NCBI GenBank assembly: GCA_945910005.1
Contig: OX246747.1
Location: 9,812,525 to 9,876,524, forward strand
Length of the DNA: 64,000 nucleotides
DNA from: Isoperla grammatica
Taxonomy: Eukaryota; Arthropoda; Insecta; Plecoptera; Perlodidae
Reading direction: 5' to 3'
Shown: positions 54,341 through 64,000 of the stretch, piece by piece
Layout of the letters: the number at the start of each line of letters is the position of its first letter
How positions within the stretch are numbered: the first letter of the stretch is position 1
Notes under the pieces: model-generated
Told to the model about the DNA's origin: nothing
What the model saw: the letters and a program-made list of their open reading frames with translations, nothing else
Database searches by the model: none
Position numbers and translations under genes: made by a program

Positions 54341-55935
54341 CAGTAGAAACATTAATCGATTGTAACAAACCAAATAAAAACCAGAAGAAGAAGAATGAAG
54401 GAGAAGTGGTAAATTGTGAAGTTTGTACCCTGGGAAAACTGAAATGCAAGAGTTTCGCTGTAGGAGAAGCTACTCGAGCAACAGCGCCACTGGAGTTGAT
54501 CCATTCAGATGTAGTTGGTAAAGTAGAACCTAGATCAAAAGGTGGTTCAAATTACTTCGTCACTTTTATTGATGACTACACGAGGTACACTGTGGTGTTT
54601 CCCATAAAGAAGAAGAGTGATGTCCTCAACAAGTTTGATGAATACCGTCGAATGGCCGAAAATAAGCATGGAAGGCAGGTGAAAGTGTTAAGAAGTGACA
54701 ATGGTGGTGAATATATCAGTAATGAATTCAATGCTTATCTGAAGCGTTATGGCATTCAACGGCAGACCACAGTTCCTGGAACTCCGCAACAAAATGGAGT
54801 TGCTGAAAGAATGAATCAAACAATAATGGACATGACGAGATGTTTACTAATTGAATCTGGGATTTCAAAAACATTATGGGCTGACGCACTTAATACGGCA
54901 TGCTACATTAGAAACAAATGTCCGTCTAATGCCGTTGACGGGAAGGTGCCAGAGAGTTTATGGTTGGGAAAAGAACCGAAACTAAACCACACACGAGTCT
55001 ATGGATGTAAGGCTTGGTGTGTTGTAAATCCAAGAAAGAAGAAATCGAAGCTTGATGCAAAGTCAGAAGAGTGTGTGCTAATAGGATATCCTGACGGTGT
55101 TAAGGGTTACAAATTATGGAACATGAAAACCGACGAAATATTTGTGTGTCGAAATGTGGTATTTGACGAGTATTCATTTCCATGTAAGACAACGACAAAT
55201 AAAACAACCCCGCGTACAAGTACTGATTGTGAAGAAGATATTCTGTTTAGCGTGAAGAGCGTGGAAGACGAGACGCATCCCGCAGATAGACATGGAAATG
55301 CAGAACGAGAGCAGCAGGTTGATGACATGGGGGAGATGAATGAAAACCACCCTATGTTAATTGAATCGCAAACTGTTGTTGATCGAAATTTTGACGTGGA
55401 CGTAATTCCAAGACGTTCGGAACGACTGGCTAAGAAGAAGACGCAGGAGAAGAAATGTTATGCCTGCAATGCAGATGTGCAACAGGATACCGAACAAGAT
55501 CCTAGTACAGTGGAAGAAGCTTTATCCAGACCTGATGCTGGGAAATGGGAAGCTGCTATTCAAGAGGAGTTAGATAATCTAAGTCGGAATGAGACATGGG
55601 TTCTAGTCCCACGACCAAATGGAAGACGGATTGTCAGATGTAAATGGATCCTTAAAAAGAAATTTGACGAAGATGGAAATCTGGACAGATACAAAGCTAG
55701 ATTGGTCGCACAGGGACATACGCAAGTAGAAGGCATCGACTATCACGAGACGTATTCTCCAGTTGTGAAGATAAAGTCAATTAGAATCCTCCTGGCGTTG
55801 GCAGCTGAACGAAACTGGGAAGTACATCAACTCGATGTCACAGCGGCATATCTAAATGGAACATTGAAGGAAGAAGTTTATATGGAACAGCCAAGTCCAT
55901 GGTGCAAGACAGGAAGAAGAGACGAAGTATGTATA
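54337..55935 (+). pseudogene. copia INT-RT fragment, second plus copy
   Basis: Starts within the GAG-pre-integrase block (AVETLIDCNKPNKNQKKK) and runs through the integrase and the first half of the RT to GRRDEVC. A deletion of about 500 bp then removes the YVDD region and shifts the frame. The junction is GTATGTA/TACAACTTATG. Confidence 0.92.
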
Positions 55936-56738
55936 CAACTTATGTCCGAGAACTACTGAACACATTCGGGATGGAAGACGCCAAAGGGGCATCAACGCCA
56001 CTTGATCCTGGAATGAAGTTCAACAAGGCGACAGAGAACGAAGTTATGACTGGAGACGGAGCCTACCAGTACAGGCGAGCAGTTGGAGGATTGTTGTATC
56101 TTGCAGGAGGAACAAGACCCGACCTGGCATTTTCTGTCACATATATGAGCCAGTTCAATGATCGACCGAGTAGAGATCACTGGACAGGAGTCAAGCACAT
56201 ACTACGATATGTCAAACAGACGAAAACTTTAGGTTTGACGTATAAAAGGACCGGAGAAGAGATGAAAGCGTTCTGCGATGCGGATTGGGCGAGCTGCAAA
56301 ATAGATCGAAGATCTATTAATGGTTATTTGTTCATGTTAGCCGGCGCAGCAATATCATGGAGCAGTAAGAAGCAGAGGACGACCGCACTCTCGACGGTGG
56401 AAGCTGAGTACGTTGCAATGAGCCATGCATCGAAAGAAGTCCTCTGGCTGCAAAGCTTCTTGAAAGAGATAGGTGCAGATACACTAAAATGTACCACACA
56501 GACAGTTTTGGCAGACAACCAGGGAGCTATCGCACTGGCGAAAAATTACACAACTTCAGAGAGAAGCAAACACATTGACATTCAACATTTCTTTTTGCGA
56601 GAAAAGGTAGAGTCTCGGCAACTTGAATTCACGTATGTACCAACAGAAGATAACCTCGCAGACATGATGACGAAGACAATCACACCAAGGAAGACTGCCC
56701 AACATCGGTTCCAAATAGGATTGTGCGAGATGTCATGA
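55936..56738 (+). pseudogene. copia RT C-term and RNase H
   Basis: Resumes after the deletion at TTYVRELLNTFGMEDAKG and runs open through DADWASCKIDRRSINGYLF and RSKHIDIQHFFLREK to the normal stop at 56738. It is followed by AAGGGGGAG and an LTR. Confidence 0.92.
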
Positions 56739-56761
56739 GGAAGGTGATGAACAAGGGGGAG

Positions 56762-56972
56762 TGTTAGAAGTTGTTCACCGCTTCCTTGAACATTAAGAGA
56801 CGTTAGTCTTTGAAACCAAAGAACTTTGTGAACTTGTTGTTGATGTTTTGGTAACCGATAACGACGTCGGCGGCTGAGGCGATGATAGCAAAATTGTACA
56901 TTCTTTAATTAAACTAAAGTATTTACCGTTATGTGTGTCCATGCAGTAAGTCATTCCACAATAATTCTAACA
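56762..56972 (+). repeat. copia LTR
   Basis: 211 bp, nearly identical to the other LTRs, with a TTTACCG variant where others have TTTATCG. Confidence 0.94.
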
Positions 56973-57061
56973 AAGACAATCACACCAAGGAAGACTGCCC
57001 AACATCGGTTCCAAATAGGATTGTGCGAGATGTCATGAGGAAGGTGATGAACAAGGGGGAG
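56973..57061 (+). repeat. copia pol 3' end and polypurine tract between LTRs
   Basis: 89 bp duplicating the last 22 codons (KTITPRKTAQHRFQIGLC) and the AAGGGGGAG tract. This yields an LTR-89 bp-LTR structure. Confidence 0.92.
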
Positions 57062-57272
57062 TGTTAGAAGTTGTTCACCGCTTCCTTGAACATTAAGAGA
57101 CGTTAGTCTTTGAAACCAAAGAACTTTGTGAACTTGTTGTTGATGTTTTGGTAACCGATAACGACGTCGGCGGCTGAGGTGATGATAGCAAAATTGTACA
57201 TTCTTTAATTAAACTAAAGTATTTATCGTTATGTGTGTCCATGCAGTAAGTCATTCCACAATAATTCTAACA
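57062..57272 (+). repeat. copia LTR, last copy
   Basis: 211 bp, ending TTCTAACA at 57272, directly joined to the 3' end of an unrelated LTR element. Confidence 0.94.
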
Positions 57273-57315
57273 ACTTCATCCCTTTCGGGCATTCTTCAGG
57301 GGTTTGACTGTTACA
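57273..57315 (+). repeat. LTR 3' end of tandem non-autonomous element
   Basis: The final 43 bp of the 1549-bp LTR seen complete at 59714-61262 (ACTTCATCCCTTTCGGGCAT to ACTGTTACA). The remainder is replaced by the copia cluster. Confidence 0.88.
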
Positions 57316-57340
57316 ATTTGGCGTGCCCAACGTGTGGCTT
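57316..57340 (+). promoter_or_regulatory. candidate tRNA primer-binding site
   Basis: TTTGGCGTGCCCAACGTGTG directly follows the LTR end. It resembles the TGGCGCCCAACGTGGGG primer sites of Ty3/gypsy-like elements with small changes. The same is seen at 61263. Confidence 0.7.
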
Positions 57341-57517
57341 GATCATTGCACAAACTGAGATTTAAAAAAATACATAAAGTAACTTGTTAAATTTTCTTGT
57401 TTATGTTGTGAAATTTGTAATTAGAATAATAATTAGAGATTTCATACAATGTTGCTGTAAATCGTTACCTTGAGGACAGCGACTTTTAAAAAAAAAAAAG
57501 GCACACTTATAGATAGA

Positions 57518-58378
57518 ATGGCAACCTACGAGGACATTTTCTTTGATGATAGTACGGGGAGGTTAAGTCCAGTTGAGGACAATATCATAACATACACCAC
57601 CATGGCGAGTGGGAGTAAGGAACCGAAAGAAATTAGCAGGGATTGCGATTTATACGCATTACACATTCAATTGATAGAGATAATGAAGGATGGGTTTAAA
57701 AGTATTAATGATAGATTGGACCTGATGAGCCGAGAGATTAATGATAGATTTTACAAACAGAGCCGAGAGATTAATGATAGATTTGACAAACAGAGCAAAG
57801 ATTTTAATGAGCGACTTGACCAACAGAGCCGAGAGATTAATGATAGATTTGACAAACAGAGCAAAGATTTTAAAGAGCTATTTGACAAACAGAGACAAGA
57901 TTTTAGAAAAGATATTGAAGAGGAATTTGACAAACAGGAAATGGTCGAGGAAAAAGAAAGGGCAGTGGAAGTGACTGAGAATGTGGAGGGATATAATATT
58001 GAGAATTTGATTGTTGTACGTAAATTGAAAAAACGGAAAAAGTTGCGTAAAGAAAGAAAGATAATTAACAAGAATAGAATAACTATGATAAAAAGTCGAT
58101 TGTTTGGAAGTAACAAAGGAATGTTTCGAGCTAGTATGAAAAGGAGAAAGAAGTGTAAAAGAGAAATTTTGAAAAGGAGAGAGAAAGGTAAAAGAAAAGT
58201 AATTAAGAAAACAATAAAAATTAAGAAAATAGGAGCTAAAGGAAATTTGCGATGGATAATGGACAACGATAACAAGGAAAAGGAAAATGAGATAGGAGAC
58301 GGATTCGATAAGGGAAGTTTACACGCGAGTTGTGGGAGGTCAAAGTTTGAGCCATTGACATTTAAGGGGGGTACTTAA
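57518..58378 (+). CDS. gag-like hendecad coiled-coil protein, copy 1
   Basis: ATG 57518 gives 286 residues. The start is the first good ATG after an A12 tract; in-frame codons upstream are Lys-rich and probably untranslated. After a 90-residue lead comes a run of 11-residue repeats (SREINDRFDKQ, SKDFNERLDQQ, SKDFKELFDKQ) predicted to form a hendecad coiled coil. A strongly basic region follows (KKRKKLRKERK, KRRKKCKREILKRREKGKRK). There is no zinc knuckle, protease, RT or integrase. Position behind an LTR and primer site suggests a gag-like RNA-binding protein. It differs from copy 2 by Y for D in the first repeat. Confidence 0.75.
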   Translation: MATYEDIFFDDSTGRLSPVEDNIITYTTMASGSKEPKEISRDCDLYALHIQLIEIMKDGFKSINDRLDLMSREINDRFYKQSREINDRFDKQSKDFNERLDQQSREINDRFDKQSKDFKELFDKQRQDFRKDIEEEFDKQEMVEEKERAVEVTENVEGYNIENLIVVRKLKKRKKLRKERKIINKNRITMIKSRLFGSNKGMFRASMKRRKKCKREILKRREKGKRKVIKKTIKIKKIGAKGNLRWIMDNDNKEKENEIGDGFDKGSLHASCGRSKFEPLTFKGGT

Positions 58379-59700
58379 ATAATAATTGTACTCTGGAGTC
58401 TTTTGTTGATGATTGTCCGCGATTGCATAGAGAAATGTCAAGCTATTTTTTTTTAGATCATTCGTAATTATTCACTATTGTATTGGATTAAATTGTCATT
58501 TTGCTTATGTATGATTAGTCTTATTATTGTCGATTTGATTTATGCGATTTTGCTTGATTTGATTGTATGTTGCGTACGCGAGAATGATTTACTTAGGTGG
58601 AACATTAATGAGTAAAGGAATGAGTTAGGAAATGCTGGGGGCGCAAACTTTTGTTTATCGTGATGTTACGAAATAATGAGAATTTTAGGTCACTTAATAG
58701 ACCTCGGATATTATGATTGTGTGAATTTTCAAGTGAATTAGTTACCTCGTCGTGTGTTATTGATGAATTGAAGGGATATCGTATTTTTATTTTCATGTAC
58801 CGGTTCAAATCCTTCTGAAGTAATCTGCCGCTAAATATGTGTGTTATTGATGAAGTAGGGGGATGCCGTGTTTTTTATAACTTTACATACGCATATTCGT
58901 TCGGAGTAGTCTGCCACGCCGTTGTGTAAATTGCGAGTTAGAAGCGTCATATGGGAATGTTGTGTTTATCAGAGATATGAAGTAAGTCGTCAAGGTTATT
59001 TTTCTATCATTCTGATTCATTCATTATTGTGTCACTGGATTAAATTGTCATCTTGCTTTGCTTGTATATGTATATATTACGTAGTACGTTACGATTTCCA
59101 ATTTTGTGTTTATGTACTAAGAATGAGAAACAGGCTTGAGGGAAGCGATCAGCTGGTAGTCAAGGTTGCGGGGACCAGTGAGAGTGCGATGCGCGAACGA
59201 GGTTGCGCGGGGGGTTGTTTTCTGTCAGGAGAGCGACCACGAGGTCGACGCACGTGCTCTTCAAGCATGCAGTCAAACCGGTTCTATTGCGCGAGCGAGG
59301 GATGTCGTATCGGCTGAGAGAATTGCGCTGTCAGTGGCGTAGCTTCGGGTACTGATAGCTGTTTCACTGTTTACCATTTCTTATGTCCTTGTTTTTTTTT
59401 CTTGTGTTTAGTTATTAGACAATATAAGAAGGATAGTAATTATAAAGGAAAGTTATGATTTTATCATTTTTTTTTTGATATCACATTTTTTCAATTTTGA
59501 ATTTTTACAATTGTAGTTAGAAGAGCTAACGTTGTGGATGTGCCTGGGAGTAGTGATTAGTGGACGAGACGTTACTCATTATGGTGTAGGAGTGTGATCC
59601 TTTGAATCATAGTTAACTATAAGGTACAGTTAAAAGTTTCCGTGATCAATATACGCGTAAAGGTATGATTTTTGTAAATTGTTCCAATTTTCAAAAAGTC
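58379..59700 (+). other. internal non-coding region of LTR element
   Basis: About 1.3 kb, AT-rich, with no pol motif in any frame. A 131-codon open stretch at 58922-59317 lacks an ATG start and family resemblance. The same region lies at 62326-63647. Confidence 0.65.
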
Positions 59701-59713
59701 ATAGGGGGGTAAT
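59701..59713 (+). promoter_or_regulatory. polypurine tract
   Basis: ATAGGGGGGTAAT immediately before the LTR TGTGACAC, the expected site for plus-strand priming. Repeated at 63648-63660. Confidence 0.7.
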
Positions 59714-61262
59714 TGTGACACTACAGCCAGTCCCTTATCCTTCCAAACCATTGTAGTGATTATGAATGTTAATTAATAATTAATATAAAGTGCTTTCATT
59801 GATTATGATGTGATTAATTACGATGTTTTCAATATTTAAATTGTCAGAGTAAGGCCTGCATTGCATACTGAAAATGTCTAATGTACTCAGCCTTCAGCAA
59901 TTATAATTTAATGATTTTTTATTTATATTTTTGTAAAATATTACGAGAACGCATATGGGACCAGTACGTGGTTGGTGTTAAAAATACTGCGCAGAAGAGC
60001 GCATTAATAACGCTTCAGTGGGCACGCAGACGAAGAGGCGCCTCTATTCAGGAGTGGTAGAGTCCAACACAGTGAGGTGGACCAGGTTTAAAGTATGAGG
60101 GGTTGCAGGAGAAAGTGCCCGAAGGCCTATATGGTGCGAACGGGGTAAGAAATTAAAAGAAACTTCGAGAAGGCCATGTTAAAGGGTGCTCTACGCCGGA
60201 CGCTCTTACAAGATACAAGCCATAAGCAGTCATTGGGGAGGGAAAGGCGTGGTCACTTGATCAGAAGTTACAAAAGTACTGTATGAGAGGTGATGGCAGA
60301 GAGTTGAACAGTTGAATTGACGGAGGCAACGTCACTGTTTACGGATCGATATGTAATCATTGAAAGTAAGAATTAGCAAGTTTGTGTTCTCCGTGGAGTG
60401 ACTACTTTTCACATAACGTAATCTCACATGGATTGAGTACGAACTGACTCATTTTTGTTTATGCTGATAACCGGCCGTGCTTTTCTGTGGATCTATAAAA
60501 TGTAATCGAATTCTGAGATAATAACTTTGTGTTTATCGAGTGTGCCTAACCGTCATGAACAGTGATTCGTTACGCGCGACATCCGTGTGCGAACTTCAAT
60601 AATCATGGACTAAAACTAAAACTATCATCTTCAATTGAACAGTGATTCGTTACACGCGATATCCGTGTGCGAACTTCATCATCATGGACTAATACTTACC
60701 CGTCTATAACCTACAAGATCTTCAATCCGCTCCGCCATCATCAAATTCACCATGGATTAATTTCATCACCCATCAACAGTTGACAACGCAACCACCTCGA
60801 TCACCGCATCAGACAAGTTACCATTAACAAAATTAAAAATCAACAGTGAGTAACAATCTTTCTAAAAAAAAAAAAATCGAACATTTCAATTTAAAACATA
60901 TAAGATTAGTAAATTCATGAATTAAGAAAACACAAGAGTAAAATTAGTATGTATTTATTCTGGCGCCAATAGGTAGGGTTTTATTTGGTTAAATTTACAA
61001 TTGTCAATACAGATCCATGGAAACTTATTCATCTCTTCATGTGTAGTTATCGAATACCCATGTTAATCCCAATCATTTAGGCCTATAAAAAAACCCATTG
61101 TGGCTGAAGTATCGCATCTGCGATGGGAAGGTGAGTCTTTTTCTAATTAAATTTCATTCCTCATTAAGAATCTTGTGTGAAACGAACTGAGCTAGGCAAA
61201 TTAATATTTTTTTAAGGTAACTTCATCCCTTTCGGGCATTCTTCAGGGGTTTGACTGTTACA
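59714..61262 (+). repeat. complete 1549-bp LTR
   Basis: Starts TGTGACACTACAG and ends GACTGTTACA, with TG...CA and a 6-bp inverted end with one mismatch. A TATAAAA box lies at 60494-60500. Downstream an imperfect 80-bp tandem duplication (starts 60557 and 60637) carries GAACAGTGATTCGTTAC and GTGTGCGAACTTC. Confidence 0.85.
60494..60500 (+). promoter_or_regulatory. LTR TATA box
   Basis: TATAAAA within CTATAAAATG, about 770 bp before the LTR end, the best promoter candidate for the element transcript. Confidence 0.5.
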
Positions 61263-61464
61263 ATTTGGCGTGCCCAACGTGTGGCTTGATCATTGCACAA
61301 ACTGAGATTTAAAAAAATACATAAAGTAACTTGTTAAATTTTCTTGTTTATGTTGTGAAATTTGTAATTAGAATAATATCTAGAGATTTCATACAATGTT
61401 GCTGTAAATCGTTACCTTGAGGACAGCGACTTTTAAAAAAAAAAAAGGCACACTTATAGATAGA

Positions 61465-62325
61465 ATGGCAACCTACGAGGACATTTTCTTTGATGATAGT
61501 ACGGGGAGGTTAAGTCCAGTTGAGGACAATATCATAACATACACCACCATGGCGAGTGGGAGTAAGGAACCGAAAGAAATTAGCAGGGATTGCGATTTAT
61601 ACGCATTACACATTCAATTGATAGAGATAATGAAGGATGGGTTTAAAAGTATTAATGATAGATTGGACCTGATGAGCCGAGAGATTAATGATAGATTTGA
61701 CAAACAGAGCCGAGAGATTAATGATAGATTTGACAAACAGAGCAAAGATTTTAATGAGCGACTTGACCAACAGAGCCGAGAGATTAATGATAGATTTGAC
61801 AAACAGAGCAAAGATTTTAAAGAGCTATTTGACAAACAGAGACAAGATTTTAGAAAAGATATTGAAGAGGAATTTGACAAACAGGAAATGGTCGAGGAAA
61901 AAGAAAGGGCAGTGGAAGTGACTGAGAATGTGGAGGGATATAATATTGAGAATTTGATTGTTGTACGTAAATTGAAAAAACGGAAAAAGTTGCGTAAAGA
62001 AAGAAAGATAATTAACAAGAATAGAATAACTATGATAAAAAGTCGATTGTTTGGAAGTAACAAAGGAATGTTTCGAGCTAGTATGAAAAGGAGAAAGAAG
62101 TGTAAAAGAGAAATTTTGAAAAGGAGAGAGAAAGGTAAAAGAAAAGTAATTAAGAAAACAATAAAAATTAAGAAAATAGGAGCTAAAGGAAATTTGCGAT
62201 GGATAATGGACAACGATAACAAGGAAAAGGAAAATGAGATAGGAGACGGATTCGATAAGGGAAGTTTACACGCGAGTTGTGGGAGGTCAAAGTTTGAGCC
62301 ATTGACATTTAAGGGGGGTACTTAA
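61465..62325 (+). CDS. gag-like hendecad coiled-coil protein, copy 2
   Basis: The 286-residue second copy lies 3947 bp after copy 1. The first 11-mer pair is SREINDRFDKQ twice, so the repeat register is perfect here, whereas copy 1 has a Tyr substitution. Its upstream primer site (61263) and LTR are complete, so this copy is the better reference for the element. Role and limits are as for copy 1. Confidence 0.75.
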   Translation: MATYEDIFFDDSTGRLSPVEDNIITYTTMASGSKEPKEISRDCDLYALHIQLIEIMKDGFKSINDRLDLMSREINDRFDKQSREINDRFDKQSKDFNERLDQQSREINDRFDKQSKDFKELFDKQRQDFRKDIEEEFDKQEMVEEKERAVEVTENVEGYNIENLIVVRKLKKRKKLRKERKIINKNRITMIKSRLFGSNKGMFRASMKRRKKCKREILKRREKGKRKVIKKTIKIKKIGAKGNLRWIMDNDNKEKENEIGDGFDKGSLHASCGRSKFEPLTFKGGT

Positions 62326-63660
62326 ATAATAATTGTACTCTGGAGTCTTTTGTTGATGATTGTCCGCGATTGCATGGAGAAATGTCAAGCTATTTTTTTT
62401 TAGATCATTCGTAATTATTCACTATTGTATTGGATTAAATTGTCATTTTGCTTATGTATGATTAGTCTTATTATTGTCGATTTGATTTATGCGATTTTGC
62501 TTGATTTGATTGTATGTTGCGTACGCGAGAATGATTTACTTAGGTGGAACATTAATGAGTAAAGGAATGAGTTAGGAAATGCTGGGGGCGCAAACTTTTG
62601 TTTATCGTGATGTTACGAAATAATGAGAATTTTAGGTCACTTAATAGACCTCGGATATTATGATTGTGTGAATTTTCAAGTGAATTAGTTACCTCGTCGT
62701 GTGTTATTGATGAATTGAAGGGATATCGTATTTTTATTTTCATGTACCGGTTCAAATCCTTCTGAAGTAATCTGCCGCTAAATGTGTGTGTTATTGATGA
62801 AGTAGGGGGATGCCGTGTTTTTTATAACTTTACATACGCATATTCGTTCGGAGTAGTCTGCCACGCCGTTGTGTAAATTGCGAGTTAGAAGCGTCATATG
62901 GGAATGTTGTGTTTATCAGAGATATGAAGTAAGTCGTCAAGGTTATTTTTCTATCATTCTGATTCATTCATTATTGTGTCACTGGATTAAATTGTCATCT
63001 TGCTTTGCTTGTATATGTATATATTACGTAGTACGTTACGATTTCCAATTTTGTGTTTATGTACTAAGAATGAGAAACAGGCTTGAGGGAAGCGATCAGC
63101 TGGTAGTCAAGGTTGCGGGGACCAGTGAGAGTGCGATGCGCGAACGAGGTTGCGCGGGGGGTTGTTTTCTGTCAGGAGAGCGACCACGAGGTCGACGCAC
63201 GTGCTCTTCAAGCATGCAGTCAAACCGGTTCTATTGCGCGAGCGAGGGATGTCGTATCGGCTGAGAGAATTGCGCTGTCAGTGGCGTAGCTTCGGGTACT
63301 GATAGCTGTTTCACTGTTTACCATTTCTTATGTCCTTGTTTTTTTTTCTTGTGTTTAGTTATTAGACAATATAAGAAGGATAGTAATTATAAAGGATAGT
63401 TATGATTTTATCATTTTTTTTTTGATATCACATTTTTTCAATTTTGAATTTTTACAATTGTAGTTAGAAGAGCTAACGTTGTGGATGTGCCTGGGAGTAG
63501 TGATTAGTGGACGAGACGTTACTCATTATGGTGTAGGAGTGTGATCCTTTGAATCATAGTTAACTATAAGGTACAGTTAAAAGTTTCCGTGATCAATATA
63601 CGCGTAAAGGTATGATTTTTGTAAATTGTTCCAATTTTCAAAAAGTCATAGGGGGGTAAT

Positions 63661-64000
63661 TGTGACACTACAGCCAGTCCCTTATCCTTCCAAACCATTG
63701 TAGTGATTATGAATGTTAATTAATAATTAATATAAAGTGCTTTCATTGATTATGATGTGATTAATTACGATGTTTTCAATATTTAAATTGTCAGAGTAAG
63801 GCCTGCATTGCATACTGAAAATGTCTAATGTACTCAGCCTTCAGCAATTATAATTTAATGATTTTTTATTTATATTTTTGTAAAATATTACGAGAACGCA
63901 TATGGGACCAGTACGTGGTTGGTGTTAAAAATACTGCGCAGAAGAGCGCATTAATAACGCTTCAGTGGGCACGCAGACGAAGAGGCGCCTCTATTCAGGA
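63661..64000 (+). repeat. third LTR, cut by window edge
   Basis: Matches 59714-60053 with very few differences. The array therefore reads LTR(end)-internal-LTR-internal-LTR and may continue beyond the window. Confidence 0.9.

Noticed and set aside
58922..59317. 131-codon frame in the LTR element interior, present in both copies
   Set aside because: It lacks an ATG start, has a Cys/Val-rich unstructured composition, and identity between copies only reflects recent duplication.

Overview
The window is eukaryotic, almost certainly metazoan, nuclear DNA. The evidence is spliceosomal introns with GT-AG borders, tRNA-derived SINEs, LINEs, a Penelope-like element, LTR retrotransposons and PIF/Harbinger transposons with spliced genes. 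No housekeeping gene, rRNA gene or genuine tRNA gene was recognised. An invertebrate is the best guess; the TE mix (jockey-type and R2-clade LINEs, a copia element with a half-tRNA-type primer site) and the abundant AGGCCTA motif do not settle the phylum.

Layout. 1-4002: a 68-bp minisatellite and a foldback-type inverted-repeat element (1102-4002) whose arms carry a tRNA-like pol III module. 4003-8500: mostly unassigned, with hairpins, coding scraps and two SINE fragments. 8545-16218: a four-level nest. A jockey-like LINE reverse transcriptase is interrupted by a SINE-like repeat. That repeat is interrupted, with a TTA duplication, by a 6414-bp PIF/Harbinger transposon (8668-15081). The transposon holds a 528-bp MITE with an 8-bp duplication. 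The Harbinger element has both family genes, transposase on + and Myb/SANT-like protein on -, each with consistent splice phases and open frames. 16726-20703: a second LINE (ORF1 with zinc knuckles, start of ORF2) cut into by SINEs and by a 74-bp minisatellite. 22613-26468: a 39-bp coding-length VNTR followed by five small exons forming a candidate unknown gene. 26500-27735: AGGCCTA-rich tandem blocks. 27740-29697: degraded Penelope-like element split by a SINE with a 14-bp target duplication. 31358-36100: MITEs, a gypsy gag scrap, and a second, decayed Harbinger pair. 36280-41045: an R2-clade LINE relic mixed with pogo-like and other transposase scraps. 44150-57272: a rearranged cluster of one young Ty1/copia family with large inverted repeats. 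57273-64000: a tandem LTR-internal-LTR-internal-LTR array of a non-autonomous LTR element encoding one hendecad-repeat protein.

A modular SINE-like family (about 13 copies) ties the window together. Two head types are combined with two tail types, several copies have 11-14 bp target duplications, and copies interrupt the LINE, Penelope, R2 and MITE relics. The genes present mainly serve element mobility: transposase plus Myb partner, gag/pol, and RT with endonuclease. The one candidate non-TE gene is the VNTR-linked exon chain at 22613-26468.
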